NCBI GenBank assembly: GCA_016788865.1
Contig: JAEUSB010000071.1
Coordinates: 1-64,000 of the forward strand
Length of the DNA: 64,000 nucleotides
Direction of reading: 5' to 3'
Source of the DNA: Leptospirales bacterium
GTDB lineage: Bacteria > Spirochaetota > Leptospiria > Leptospirales > Leptonemataceae
Shown here: in pieces, positions 34,398 through 43,328 of the stretch
Layout: each line of letters begins with the position of its first letter
Numbering within the stretch: the stretch's first letter is position 1
Position numbers and translations under genes: made by a program
The notes under the pieces: model-generated
Database searches by the model: none
What the model was told of the DNA's origin: nothing
The model's input: the letters and a program-made list of their open reading frames with translations, nothing else

Positions 34398-34973
34398 ATG
34401 ACGCGTTTGTACTTCTCGATTCTATTTGTTCTTTTGAGCACCACAGTTCTCCCGGCGGAGAACCTGACTTCTTTTGAAGTTGATGGCAAATACGGCTTCA
34501 AGAATGAGAAAGGCGAAGTTCGCATAACACCTCGCTACTATTTTGCTTCGGAGTTCAATGAGTACGGTTTCACCTCGGTGGCTGAGGAATCAGGATTCTT
34601 CTTTGTTGATCAGAAAGGCACGCATAAGTTCCAGATGTTTGCTTACGACAACGGCCCGGACTACTTCGCCGATGGTCTTGCACGATTTGTTGAGAAGGGC
34701 AAGATGGGTTTTTTTAACGAGAAGGCTCAGCGGGTTATTCCCGCCCAATATGATTTTGCTAACCCGTTCGAGAAAGGGCTAAGCGTCGTGTGCAACGGAT
34801 GCAAGAAGGTGATGCACGGTGAACACTGGACCATGGAAGGCGGCAGGTGGAGTGTGATTAGAAAGTCCGGGAAGCCGGCAGTTGCCGCTGAGTTTGATGC
34901 ACCGCCAACGATTGATGGCAAGACTGTCACAGGAAAAGTCAAGGGTGTCCCCCGGACATTGAAAATTCCCTAA
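34398..34973 (+). CDS. Secreted WG-repeat protein
   Basis: A 191-residue protein with signal peptide (RLYFSILFVLLSTTVLPA) and at least three WG-type repeats: KYGFKNEKGEVRITPRY, ESGFFFVDQKGTHKFQMF and KMGFFNEKAQRVIPAQYD. WG repeats of the form G(Y/F)(I/F)(D/N)..G...I.P.(Y/F) are common in secreted and surface proteins and probably make beta-propeller-like surfaces. A final 40 residues (KSGKPAVAAEFDAPPTIDG...) form another partial repeat. The stop overlaps that of the convergent oxidoreductase gene. No enzyme motif seen; a binding role is likely. Confidence 0.8.
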   Translation: MTRLYFSILFVLLSTTVLPAENLTSFEVDGKYGFKNEKGEVRITPRYYFASEFNEYGFTSVAEESGFFFVDQKGTHKFQMFAYDNGPDYFADGLARFVEKGKMGFFNEKAQRVIPAQYDFANPFEKGLSVVCNGCKKVMHGEHWTMEGGRWSVIRKSGKPAVAAEFDAPPTIDGKTVTGKVKGVPRTLKIP

Positions 34974-35923
34974 TCTGATACCGTGAGCACCATCTTCCCC
35001 CGAACGCGACCGCTCTCACTCAGCTCATGGGCTTCGCGTGCTCGATTGAGCGGCATGAGCTTGTCCACACGCGGTTCGATCGTTTTGCCCTGCGCGTACT
35101 GCCGTAGAATGTCGAGATCGTCTGACTGAATTGACACGGCCGTATAGGCGCACCGCTTTCCGCCAAACACGGATCCCATCACGCTGTGAAATAGCACTGA
35201 GGCTGTCGGTAGGAGTGTGACGTAGGTACCATTCGGAGCGAGGATGCGCTTACAAGCATCGAACGTGCTGTTTGAAACGCAATCGAGCACAAGGTCAAAC
35301 TCTTCACCGATTCTGGTGAAGTCTTGATTGTGATAATTGATGATATGGTCGGCTCCAAGGCCGCGCACAAAGTCCGCATTCTTGCCACTTGTAACCGCTG
35401 TGACTTCACCACGGTAAATTTTAGCGATCTGTGTTGCAAAGCAGCCGACTCCGCCTGAAGCTCCATTGATCAAGACTCGGAAGCCGTCTTTCATGCCACC
35501 GCGGTCTCGTAGAGACTGGAGTGCGGTCAAGCCGGCGAGTGGGATAGCGGCGCATTGTTCCAGAGGCAGATTCGCCGGAGCCGCGGCCGCGAATTTCTCA
35601 GGAATGGCGACTAACGTTGCGTATGTTCCTACTATGGTTGAAAAAACAGGCATCATTCCAAACACAGAGTCCCCTTTGCGGAAACGTCTCGCGTGCTTAC
35701 CCACATCGACGACTTTCCCGGCGAAATCGACTCCGGGAACCCTGGGAAATTGATTCCCTGTTATCAATTTAAGGCTCCCGCTACGAATCTTCCAGTCTAC
35801 CGGGTTTACCGACGTTGCATGAATCTTAACAAGGATCTCCAGTTCACCTGGAACCGGGTCGGGAAGCTCTACCTCTTCCATGCAATCTGCATTGCCATAG
35901 CCTTTGTATGCAATTGCTTTCAT
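34970..35923 (-). CDS. MDR-family NAD(P)H oxidoreductase (quinone oxidoreductase-like)
   Basis: A 317-residue medium-chain dehydrogenase/reductase of the zinc-free quinone-oxidoreductase group. The GroES-like N domain starts MKAIAYKGYGNADCMEEVELP and has HATSVNPVDWKIRSG, the typical VNP.D motif. PRVPGVDFAGKVVDVG follows, then the Rossmann motif VLINGASGGVGCFATQIAK and ADHIINYHNQDF. No zinc-ligand cluster is present. I start at ATG 35923; the longest frame begins 96 codons upstream and crosses the divergent promoter. Probable role: reduction of quinones or enones using NADPH. Its stop overlaps that of the WG gene by four bases. Confidence 0.87.
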   Translation of the reverse strand: MKAIAYKGYGNADCMEEVELPDPVPGELEILVKIHATSVNPVDWKIRSGSLKLITGNQFPRVPGVDFAGKVVDVGKHARRFRKGDSVFGMMPVFSTIVGTYATLVAIPEKFAAAAPANLPLEQCAAIPLAGLTALQSLRDRGGMKDGFRVLINGASGGVGCFATQIAKIYRGEVTAVTSGKNADFVRGLGADHIINYHNQDFTRIGEEFDLVLDCVSNSTFDACKRILAPNGTYVTLLPTASVLFHSVMGSVFGGKRCAYTAVSIQSDDLDILRQYAQGKTIEPRVDKLMPLNRAREAHELSESGRVRGKMVLTVSD

Positions 35924-36019
35924 CGCCTGAAGTAGAAGTCCTGAGCCAGGCTCGCGGTCAACCTGAAACAAAAAGAAATATCTTGCCTCAACTTCCTTCG
36001 CGCTATCAAGTGTTAGAAT

Positions 36020-36937
36020 ATGCGTTTCGTGGTGCTCTTCTTTGTGGGTCTCGTTGCAGTTCAATTGAGTGGCTGCCTCTTCGCGATTCGGAAAATATCG
36101 CAACCAGCCGTCATTCAGCTTGAAGTCGGGGGAGATACCCGTCGCTACCTGCTTCATGTTCCAAAATCTTACCAGGCATCCAGGCCTGTTCCGCTTGTGC
36201 TGGTTCTGCATGGAGGAGGTGGAAATGGTAGGAATGCTGAAAGCATGACGGGCTTTTCGAGCATAGCCGAGCAGGAGGGATTCCTGGTTGCTTACCCATT
36301 TGGCTGGGGAGCCTTCGATGAGAAACTGCTCACCTGGAACGCGGGCAACTGCTGCGGGAAGGCAATGAAGGACAGGAAAGACGATGTGGCATTCATCCGT
36401 GCGGTCGTCGAAAAGATAAAACAGGAGTACGCGGTGGACGCGTCGCGCGTATACGCAACTGGAATGTCAAACGGCGGTATGATGACGCATCGCTTAGCCT
36501 GTGAGGCAGGCGATATCTTTGCCGGCGTCTCTCCAGTAGCCGGGGCGCTAAATTTTGATTCCTGTCATCCTACCAGATCCATGCCAATGGTGATCTTCCA
36601 TGGGAGAGCTGATCAACACGTTCTCTATGAGGGCGGGCAGACGAAGAAGGCGGTGGCGGGGGAAAATCGAGTCGATGCCTCGGTTGCTTTTGCAGTAAAT
36701 TTTTGGAAGAAGCAAAATGGCTGTGGGGAGACTCCCACCATTGTCAAAACCGGTAAAGTTGAACACGCGCGCTATGCGTGCCAGAACGCAGCGCTCGATC
36801 TGTACTCAATCGATGATGCGGGGCACACGTGGCCCGGAGGGGAAAAAGGCCGCATTACAGCGGATGAACCAACCAGAGAAATTTTTGCCAGCAATGTGAT
36901 GTGGAAGTTCTGGTCGCAGAATCCAAGGGCCAGATAG
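36020..36937 (+). CDS. PHB-depolymerase/feruloyl-esterase family lipoprotein
   Basis: A 305-residue alpha/beta hydrolase with lipoprotein signal MRFVVLFFVGLVAVQLSGC. The oxyanion region is LVLVLHGGGGNGRN and the nucleophile is Ser150 in ATGMSNGGMMTHRLAC; His is in DDAGHTWPGGEKGR near the end. TWNAGNCCGKAMKDRKDDVAF is the family's usual Cys-rich loop. This is the LpqC / polyhydroxybutyrate depolymerase-like group (esterase family 1), which often acts on feruloyl or other esters rather than PHB; the substrate is unknown. Divergent from the oxidoreductase (96 bases) and convergent with prfA. Confidence 0.87.
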   Translation: MRFVVLFFVGLVAVQLSGCLFAIRKISQPAVIQLEVGGDTRRYLLHVPKSYQASRPVPLVLVLHGGGGNGRNAESMTGFSSIAEQEGFLVAYPFGWGAFDEKLLTWNAGNCCGKAMKDRKDDVAFIRAVVEKIKQEYAVDASRVYATGMSNGGMMTHRLACEAGDIFAGVSPVAGALNFDSCHPTRSMPMVIFHGRADQHVLYEGGQTKKAVAGENRVDASVAFAVNFWKKQNGCGETPTIVKTGKVEHARYACQNAALDLYSIDDAGHTWPGGEKGRITADEPTREIFASNVMWKFWSQNPRAR

Positions 36938-36953
36938 TCCCCACCAAATTCAT

Positions 36954-38030
36954 TTACACGGCCGCGAGTTTGCTTTCGCGTTCGGCTCGAAGCAAGGAGC
37001 GCAGCAAATCATCCAGATCCCCATCGAGCATGGCTGGCAGATTGTGCGACGAATAGCCGATTCTGTGATCCGTTAGGCGGCTTTGTGGGAAGTTGTAGGT
37101 GCGGATCTTCTCTGATCTATCGCCGCTACCGATCTGGTCTTTCTTAAGTGCCGATTGTTCTTCATGGCGGGCATTGCGGGAGCGTTCCGCGAGTTTTGCG
37201 CGCAGTACTTTCATGGCCTTGTTTTTGTTCTTCAACTGTGATCTTTCATCCTGACACGTCACCACGATTCCGCTTGGAATATGTGTGATCCTGATGGCAG
37301 AGTCAGTCTTGTTTACGTGCTGACCACCCGCACCCGAAGCCCGATACGTATCTATCTGGAGGTCTTTCTCTTCTATTGTAATGTCTTCTTCTTCTGCCTC
37401 GACTAGAACTGCCACTGTCACCGCGCTCGTATGAATCCTACCACCGCTTTCTGTTACTGGAATTCTCTGAACGCGATGCGTTCCGGCTTCCTGGTGCAAA
37501 AGGTCGTATGCCTCGCGACCATCCACGCCGAATACGATTTCCTTGTACCCGCCTAGATCAGATTCCGTGGACGATATGAAGTCCAATTTCAACGGAGATC
37601 GTTCTATATACCGCTGATACATCCGAAACAGATCCCCCGCAAACAGTGCTGCCTCGTCGCCACCGGTCCCGGCGCGAATTTCAAGGATAACGGATTTGCC
37701 AGAGTTCGGATCCGGTGGCAGCAACAATGATTCCATTTCATCACGTCCGGCGGAAAGAGCGGCTTCCAGCTCGACCTTTTCTTGCATTGCCATTTCGCGC
37801 AGATCGTTGTCAGAACCAGAGTCCTTGATGATTTTCTCTGCTTCTTCCAGGTCGTTTAGAATGCGAAGGAAGCGTTCAATTGGTTCTTTGCGGACGAGCA
37901 GGATTGAATGTTCGCGGCCAAGATCCCTGAAGCGCGCGGGATTGCTTGCGATATCCGGCTGAGCCAGCAAATCTTCGAGTTCGCTGATGCGAAGGAGTTC
38001 CTTTTCGAGTCGATCTTTAATTGGTATCAT
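36954..38030 (-). CDS. prfA: Peptide chain release factor 1
   Basis: RF1 reads UAA and UAG on the ribosome and triggers release of the finished protein. The 358 residues are typical. The stop-codon-reading motif is PVT at 191-193 in HRVQRIPVTESGG (RF1 has PxT, RF2 SPF), and the catalytic GGQ is at 235-237 in SGAGGQHVNKTDSAIRITH. The N-terminal helical domain and the C-terminal RLTDHRIGYSSHNLPAMLDG are complete. Nine bases upstream lies tRNA-Arg(CCU). No prmC is found next to it here, unlike in many bacteria. Starting ATG gives MIPIKDRLEKE. Confidence 0.97.
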   Translation of the reverse strand: MIPIKDRLEKELLRISELEDLLAQPDIASNPARFRDLGREHSILLVRKEPIERFLRILNDLEEAEKIIKDSGSDNDLREMAMQEKVELEAALSAGRDEMESLLLPPDPNSGKSVILEIRAGTGGDEAALFAGDLFRMYQRYIERSPLKLDFISSTESDLGGYKEIVFGVDGREAYDLLHQEAGTHRVQRIPVTESGGRIHTSAVTVAVLVEAEEEDITIEEKDLQIDTYRASGAGGQHVNKTDSAIRITHIPSGIVVTCQDERSQLKNKNKAMKVLRAKLAERSRNARHEEQSALKKDQIGSGDRSEKIRTYNFPQSRLTDHRIGYSSHNLPAMLDGDLDDLLRSLLRAERESKLAAV

Positions 38031-38039
38031 GATCAGTCC

Positions 38040-38112
38040 TGCCCCCGACAGGACTCGAACCTGTGCACATGGTTTAGGAAACCACTGCTCTATCCACCTG
38101 AGCTACGGGGGC
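38040..38112 (-). tRNA. tRNA-Arg (CCU anticodon)
   Basis: Read on the minus strand the 73 bases fold into a full cloverleaf. The acceptor stem is GCCCCCG / CGGGGGC, with TA at positions 8-9. The D arm starts GCTC; the anticodon arm is GTGGT-TTCCTAA-ACCAT with anticodon CCT; the T arm is ACAGG-TTCGAGT-CCTGT. Discriminator base is A. CCA is not encoded and must be added. The tRNA decodes AGG and lies nine bases upstream of prfA on the same strand, so the two could share a transcript. Confidence 0.95.
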
Positions 38113-38191
38113 CGCGAGACAGGCTTGCTGGAACTAACGTACGGTCAAGTGGAAACGCTTGTGCATCCGTCCGCAAGATTCAGGATGCTGT

Positions 38192-38551
38192 ATGAGTCTG
38201 CTGCTTCATGCCATTCACCTGAGCGTGATTGTGTTTAATCTGACCGGGTGGGTTTTCGACCGTACAAAACGACTTCATCTTGCACTTGTTGCCGTAACGC
38301 TTGCCTCATGGGTGGGTCTGGGGTTTAAGTTTGGGCTCGGTTACTGTTTCCTAACAGACTGGCACTGGCAAATTCTGGCAAATCAAGGTGAAACCAATCT
38401 TCCGAATTCCTACGTAAAATATATCATCGATCTGGTCACCGGGCTGAACTCCAACGCAGTCATGGTTGATATCTTGACCGGAACGACTTTTGGCTTTGTT
38501 TTGATCGCTGCCGCCTATCGTAACAGAGATTTGATTCGTAAATGGGGTTGA
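38192..38551 (+). CDS. Small DUF2784-like membrane protein
   Basis: A 119-residue protein with four hydrophobic segments (about residues 5-22, 28-50, 65-80 as a partly polar turn and 88-108). The loop GYCFLTDWHWQILANQGETNLPNSYVKYII fits the DUF2784 family pattern (G.CPLT..ew.lR...G...) found as small membrane proteins of unknown role. It starts at ATG 38192 with AGGA about nine bases upstream; a longer frame would overlap no gene but lacks support. It is followed by the GT-C glycosyltransferase 33 bases later, so they may be co-transcribed. Function not known. Confidence 0.65.
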   Translation: MSLLLHAIHLSVIVFNLTGWVFDRTKRLHLALVAVTLASWVGLGFKFGLGYCFLTDWHWQILANQGETNLPNSYVKYIIDLVTGLNSNAVMVDILTGTTFGFVLIAAAYRNRDLIRKWG

Positions 38552-38584
38552 CTCGCCCCTGGATTTGCGAATCCCATTGCAACA

Positions 38585-40087
38585 ATGATCCTGGAGCAAC
38601 TCAAGAAGCGTTCTGCCGTTGTGCTTTGCGTTCTATTGTTCGTCTACGGATTGAGTGAAGTGATCCGGCTCCGCTGGACGGCGGACGATGCCTTTATTTC
38701 ATTTCGATATGCGCAAAGTTTTGCCGCCGGACATGGGTTAACGTTCAATGCGGGGGAAAAAGTTGAGGGCTACACAAACTTTCTCTGGACCATATTTCTC
38801 ATTCCTTTTGCTGCGCTTTCCCTGAATCTAGAATTCGTTTCATGGATTCTCGGCATTCTTTGCTACATTCTTCTTCTGGTAATTCTGCTACGTCGGGCCT
38901 TGATCGTAGCTACTCTGCCTGTGGCCCTGGCAGCTGCAGCTCTTCACAGACATTTGCATATCTTTTCGACGTCCGGTCTAGAAACGGCTCTCTTCACGCT
39001 CCTAATTTCGGCCGGCGTGCTTCAGTTTTTTGACAAACGCGCAGAAGGGCTGCTCCATGATCCGGACGGACCAATATTTCGCCAGAAACGAGCTTTCCTG
39101 ATCCTCTCCTTTGCGATTCTGACGCGACCGGATGGCGCGCTGATCTATGGTGTCTGCGCAATTTTCTGGCTCATGGATTCGATCCGCAGTGGTCGGGGCA
39201 TTCTGCAAGCCCTGAGTCCGCATCTAGTCCCATTCTGCATCGTGTTCCCAATTTGGTTGATTAAGGCCATTTACTATGGTTCCCCTGTCCCCAACACATT
39301 CTTTGCGAAATCAGCTTCAAATCCTTATTTTTCCCAGGGAATCCGTTATGCGGCAATGTTCTTTCAGTCCTACTGGGTGCTTGGATTGGGATTGCTCTTT
39401 TCCCTGGTAACGATTGCGGACAAGCGAAAGTCATCCGTTCTATTGTTCGGCGTCATTCTTTCGTGGCTCGTCTACGTGATGTATATTGGTGGCGATTTCA
39501 TGTTTGCACGCTTCATTGTGCCTGTCGTTCCGCTAGTCTTGGTGCTGATTGAAGATGCAATTGGTATGCTCGAAAGTAACTCGATACCCCAAACCATTGC
39601 AGCGATCCTGCTCTGCTCCGGATTGATCTTCCGCTTTGACCCATTCTCCTCTTCCCTGATGAGGGATGGAGTCTTTGAGGAAAATCGAATCTACACAAGA
39701 GCGGCACGTACTGAGTTGAAGAGCGTCGCGCTGGCGTTAAAGCCAACCATCCTCAAAGCAAAACCTACAATTGCATTCGTTGGGGCACAGGCGGCTCTCG
39801 CATATTACTGGTTTCCCGTAACGGCCATTGAGGCTGAAACCGGGCTGACAGATAGGACGATCGCTCGCACTCCAATAGAGAAACGAGGTAAGATAGGTCA
39901 CGAAAAGCAAGCGAGCATTGCGTATTTACGTGAAAGGAAAGTAAATCTACTACTTCGACCCTCGACCGAGGCTGGTCTTCAAACGCTTCGCATTGAGGGA
40001 ATTCCCGGGGACCTGACCGTCATTCATTTTGATCCGGTGGTGATGCAAGCGCTGCTTGCAGATTCTCGTTTTAAGTTGGTGCGATGA
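38585..40087 (+). CDS. GT-C type membrane glycosyltransferase (arabinosyltransferase/AftB-like)
   Basis: A 500-residue polytopic protein with about ten membrane helices. The first outer loop holds LRWTADDAFISFRYAQSFAA and GLTFNAGEKVEGYTNFLWT, the DD motif and the E(G)YTNFLWT box of a GT-C family acting with polyprenyl-phosphate sugars, as in mycobacterial AftB and related proteins in many phyla. SGLETALF follows. The C-terminal 120 residues are soluble and extracytoplasmic (AQAALAYYWFPVTAIEAETGL, ERKVNLLLRPSTEAG). It probably adds a sugar to a cell-envelope glycan or protein; acceptor unknown. The stop overlaps the patatin ATG (ATGATG), suggesting coupling. Confidence 0.82.
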   Translation: MILEQLKKRSAVVLCVLLFVYGLSEVIRLRWTADDAFISFRYAQSFAAGHGLTFNAGEKVEGYTNFLWTIFLIPFAALSLNLEFVSWILGILCYILLLVILLRRALIVATLPVALAAAALHRHLHIFSTSGLETALFTLLISAGVLQFFDKRAEGLLHDPDGPIFRQKRAFLILSFAILTRPDGALIYGVCAIFWLMDSIRSGRGILQALSPHLVPFCIVFPIWLIKAIYYGSPVPNTFFAKSASNPYFSQGIRYAAMFFQSYWVLGLGLLFSLVTIADKRKSSVLLFGVILSWLVYVMYIGGDFMFARFIVPVVPLVLVLIEDAIGMLESNSIPQTIAAILLCSGLIFRFDPFSSSLMRDGVFEENRIYTRAARTELKSVALALKPTILKAKPTIAFVGAQAALAYYWFPVTAIEAETGLTDRTIARTPIEKRGKIGHEKQASIAYLRERKVNLLLRPSTEAGLQTLRIEGIPGDLTVIHFDPVVMQALLADSRFKLVR

Positions 40088-41001
40088 TGCGGGAAAGATC
40101 ATCTACTGCACTTTGTTTGAACTCTGCCTTCTTCGGATACTATGCGCACGCTGGATTTGTAAAAGGTCTGACTGAAATTGGATTTAAACCTGCCCGCGTC
40201 ACCGGCAGCTCGGCCGGTGCAATGGTTGGGGCCCTGTACTGTGCGGGCGTGGATATGGATGAGCTGACAAAACTTATGTTGCAGCTCAAGCGTAGCGATT
40301 TCTGGGAAGGTAACTTTCTCAGCCAGCTCGCCAAACCATTTCTCCGAGGAGTTTCACGTTATTCGGGATTGCTGAGCGGGAAAAAGATTAGAAGATTGTT
40401 GGAACCATATCTCGGGGGACTTTCCTTTGCGGATCTCAAGATCCCGCTTGGTATTGCTGTTTCAAATGTGACCACGGGACGTCGTGAACTCAGAACCAAC
40501 GGCAGTGTAATGGATTCTGTATTGTGCTCGATGGCGTTTCCGGGCCTGATTGAAGTTCAGTCGATGGAAGACCAGGAGTTCATTGATGGCGGCGTTGTCG
40601 ATCACGAGCCAATCAAGGAACTGATTCTTGACCGTGGTATTAAGGAAATCGTGATTCACATGATCGAATCAAGCTCACCACCGGCCAGGAGTCCGCTGCT
40701 CCGGGCCTTCAACTCGAGCGTAACGATCATCGATCATGAAACGCGCGAGCTAAAGAACCTCCTGGCGCTCCAACACAAAAAGAAGATCGTCAGAATTCAA
40801 ACTATCACGGAACCTATGGGCCCGTCAAAAGCACATCTGGGACCAGATTCGCTTGCAAGAGGAAGAAACTCTGCTCTTTCGAATCGGAATGAAATCATGC
40901 GCGGAGGGACTTCGAAGAGCGAAAAGGCTGGTGGCAAGAATCAATCTGCTGTCAGGAACGTGCGTCCTGGGTCGAAGCGTCGTCAACAGTTGAAGCGTTA
41001 A
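40084..41001 (+). CDS. Patatin-like phospholipase
   Basis: A 305-residue lipid acyl hydrolase. Ser43 lies in TGSSAGAMVGALYCAGV (GxSxG), with the helical insert DMDELTKLMLQLKRSDFWEG. Asp168 sits in EFIDGGVVDHEPI (DGG). The oxyanion Gly-rich loop at the start is altered: CLNSAFFGYYAHAGFVKGL replaces the standard GGG.RG..H.GVL, with only a partial glycine pattern. Activity is therefore possible but not certain. The last 60 residues are charged and disordered and are encoded opposite engB. It overlaps the glycosyltransferase by four bases. No signal peptide, so likely cytoplasmic or membrane-associated. Confidence 0.83.
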   Translation: MMRERSSTALCLNSAFFGYYAHAGFVKGLTEIGFKPARVTGSSAGAMVGALYCAGVDMDELTKLMLQLKRSDFWEGNFLSQLAKPFLRGVSRYSGLLSGKKIRRLLEPYLGGLSFADLKIPLGIAVSNVTTGRRELRTNGSVMDSVLCSMAFPGLIEVQSMEDQEFIDGGVVDHEPIKELILDRGIKEIVIHMIESSSPPARSPLLRAFNSSVTIIDHETRELKNLLALQHKKKIVRIQTITEPMGPSKAHLGPDSLARGRNSALSNRNEIMRGGTSKSEKAGGKNQSAVRNVRPGSKRRQQLKR

Positions 41002-41623
41002 CGTCGGGCAATATTTCATCCGGTCGGCGAACGGTGTTCCTGGCCATGTGCAGTAGCTTTTCCACACCATAGCCCGTCTGGTTCGAAACGAAAACGAAAG
41101 GCGATCCCCATGCATTCCAGAATTTCAGAGCCGCGGATCGCTCCTTGTTGCCGAGCTTATCCCATTTTGTTAAAGCAAACACGTGGGGTTGCGCGTGCAG
41201 ATCGCACCAGGCTCGAATTGAATTTTCTTCAGGACCTGGTTCGCGTCTCGAATCCAGGACAATAATCAGTAGCTTCACATTCTTAACATTGGCCAGGTAC
41301 TCGTCCACCATCTGCCGGATCTGATCGCGCTCTTTCAAGGACAGGGCCGCATAACCGTAGCCCGGAAGATCCACAAGGTAAAGACCTGGGCCGCCAGAGG
41401 AAGATGGTGGAACAGAAAAGTAGTTCAGGGTTCTCGTCTTGCCTGCCTTCTTTGAAGACCTTGCGAGATTTGCGTGCCGACAGAGCGATGATAGTAGCGA
41501 TGATTTACCAGAGTTTGAGCGACCGGTAAAGGCAAGAATAGGAATGGCTGCACTCGAAGGGCAATCATCTGCATGTGCGTATGAGCCTTTGTAGGTTACT
41601 CCCGTGAAATATTCTGCGCGCAA
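40952..41623 (-). CDS. engB: Ribosome-biogenesis GTPase EngB (YsxC)
   Basis: A 223-residue TRAFAC GTPase needed for assembly of the large ribosomal subunit. The P loop is FTGRSNSGKSSLLSSL (residues about 32-47), switch I KAGKTRTLNYF, G3 LVDLPGYGYA, G4 ALTKWDKLGN and G5 VFVSNQTGYGV. Start is TTG with AGGAA six bases upstream. The C terminus runs about 25 residues beyond the usual end and overlaps the patatin gene by 50 bases on the opposite strand. It lies ten bases downstream of the PAS-GGDEF-EAL gene. Confidence 0.94.
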   Translation of the reverse strand: MRAEYFTGVTYKGSYAHADDCPSSAAIPILAFTGRSNSGKSSLLSSLCRHANLARSSKKAGKTRTLNYFSVPPSSSGGPGLYLVDLPGYGYAALSLKERDQIRQMVDEYLANVKNVKLLIIVLDSRREPGPEENSIRAWCDLHAQPHVFALTKWDKLGNKERSAALKFWNAWGSPFVFVSNQTGYGVEKLLHMARNTVRRPDEILPDVNASTVDDASTQDARS

Positions 41624-41632
41624 TTGGGGTTC

Positions 41633-43309
41633 CTATTGATACCTGGTGAAATCCACTTCCGCTGGCGGCATGGGGCGCGCGAAATAGAACCCTTGAAGCT
41701 CATCGCAATTTATGCTGCGCAAATAGTCCAACTGTGATTGTGATTCCACGCCTTCTGCGATTACTCCAAGCTCCAGGCTGTGTGCCATTGCTACGATAGC
41801 TGCAGCAATTGCCTTGCTATCAGCATCCTCGGGCAGATCCTTCACAAATGAGCGGTCAATCTTCAACCGATGGATGGGCAATCGCTTTAGATACGCTAGC
41901 GACGAATAGCCTACTCCAAAATCGTCGATGGAAAGACCAACCCCAAGGCCGCTCAGGTCTTCGAGAAATCCAAACGAAGCTTCCGGATTTTGCATCGCGG
42001 CGCTTTCAGTAATTTCCAGCTCCAGTTCGCCTGGCTTGAGGCGATTGTCGCGAATTGAGCTGGCCACGATCGAGAATAGATTCATTTTTCTGAGCTGAAC
42101 CGCTGAAACATTTACAGATACAACCGGGAGTTCTATACCACCTTTCCTCCAGGTTTGAAACTGTTGGCAGGCTTCACGGATCACCCATTCGCCAATCTTG
42201 TCGATGAGTCCTGCTTCTTCTGCCGGACGAATAAAGACATCCGGTTGTATCAAACCAAGCTCCGGGTGATTCCAACGGATCAATGATTCCATTCGTGCTA
42301 ACTTTCCCGTTTCCGCATCAACGATGGGTTGGTAGAAGAGACAGAATTCTTCATGGGAAATCGCGGAACGCAGATTATTCTCAAGCAACAACTGTTCGAA
42401 TGTAGCCAGATGCATGTCCGGTCCGTAAACCTGGATATTGTTACGGCCTCGCAGTTTTGCCTGGTACGTTGCAGTATCGGCGTTCTTCTGCAAGAAATTT
42501 GCATCAGCGCAATCGTCCGGGAAGATTGAGATTCCAATGCTGCACGTCAGATAGCGTTCGTACTCGCGCGAAAGGAAGACACGTGACATGCTGCCGAGCA
42601 CATCGCGTGCTATTCGCATTGCGTCCTTGGGATCCTGGAGTCTTTCAGCAACTATCGCGAATTCATCTCCGCCCAGTCTGGCCAGGGACTCGTTTGGCCC
42701 AAGGCATTTTTTGATCCTCGAAACCGCTGCCTGCAAAAGTTGATCCGTCGTTGACTGTCCCAGAGTCATCCGAACCGATTTGAATCGATCCATATCAAGC
42801 AGCAGCAAAGCCACTTTTTCGCCAGATTGTCTTGCGTGCTTAATCGCAGACTCAAGGCGGTCGTTGAACAGGTTCCGATTGGGCAGGCCGGTCAAAGAGT
42901 CATAATTGGCAAGTGCGTATAACGTTGACTCGTATTCTTTGCGATGCGTGATATCCGTGAAGACGGCCAGATAGTGAAGGACGCCATCTCGGGAAAGTGC
43001 AGTGACGCTGAGCCACTCGGAATAGATTTCCCCGGTTCGACGTCTGCTTTGAATTTCTCCCTGCCATGACCCGGTTTCCTGGACCGTGCGCCACATTCTT
43101 CGATAGAAAGACATATTGTGAGTTTTTGAGTCCAGGAATGAGGGACGTTTGCCCACGACTTCAGCGGCTTGAAATCCGGTGATGCGTTCGAATGCGGGAT
43201 TAACTGCAATGACACGACGGGACCCATCCGTGATCATCATGCACTCAAGCGCATTTTCAAACGCGGACGCGTAGAGTCTTAATTTTTCTTCTATTCTTAG
43301 CGCGTCCAT
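41633..43309 (-). CDS. PAS-GGDEF-EAL cyclic-di-GMP enzyme
   Basis: A 558-residue cytoplasmic protein with a PAS domain (about residues 10-130; AVNPAFERITGFQAAEVVG), a GGDEF domain with ARLGGDEFAIVAER and an EAL domain. The EAL box reads ESL (LARMESLIRW), still compatible with activity; other residues are intact: VNVSAVQL, LELEITES, SIDDFGVGYSSL, LKIDRSFV, AEGVES and QGFYFARP. The protein could both make and break c-di-GMP, with PAS sensing a cofactor or signal. An RxxD product-inhibition site is not obvious before GGDEF. It is the first gene before engB; the HMG-CoA lyase gene lies 19 bases upstream on the same strand. Confidence 0.93.
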   Translation of the reverse strand: MDALRIEEKLRLYASAFENALECMMITDGSRRVIAVNPAFERITGFQAAEVVGKRPSFLDSKTHNMSFYRRMWRTVQETGSWQGEIQSRRRTGEIYSEWLSVTALSRDGVLHYLAVFTDITHRKEYESTLYALANYDSLTGLPNRNLFNDRLESAIKHARQSGEKVALLLLDMDRFKSVRMTLGQSTTDQLLQAAVSRIKKCLGPNESLARLGGDEFAIVAERLQDPKDAMRIARDVLGSMSRVFLSREYERYLTCSIGISIFPDDCADANFLQKNADTATYQAKLRGRNNIQVYGPDMHLATFEQLLLENNLRSAISHEEFCLFYQPIVDAETGKLARMESLIRWNHPELGLIQPDVFIRPAEEAGLIDKIGEWVIREACQQFQTWRKGGIELPVVSVNVSAVQLRKMNLFSIVASSIRDNRLKPGELELEITESAAMQNPEASFGFLEDLSGLGVGLSIDDFGVGYSSLAYLKRLPIHRLKIDRSFVKDLPEDADSKAIAAAIVAMAHSLELGVIAEGVESQSQLDYLRSINCDELQGFYFARPMPPAEVDFTRYQ

Positions 43310-43328
43310 ATCCGTTAACCGATGGGTC

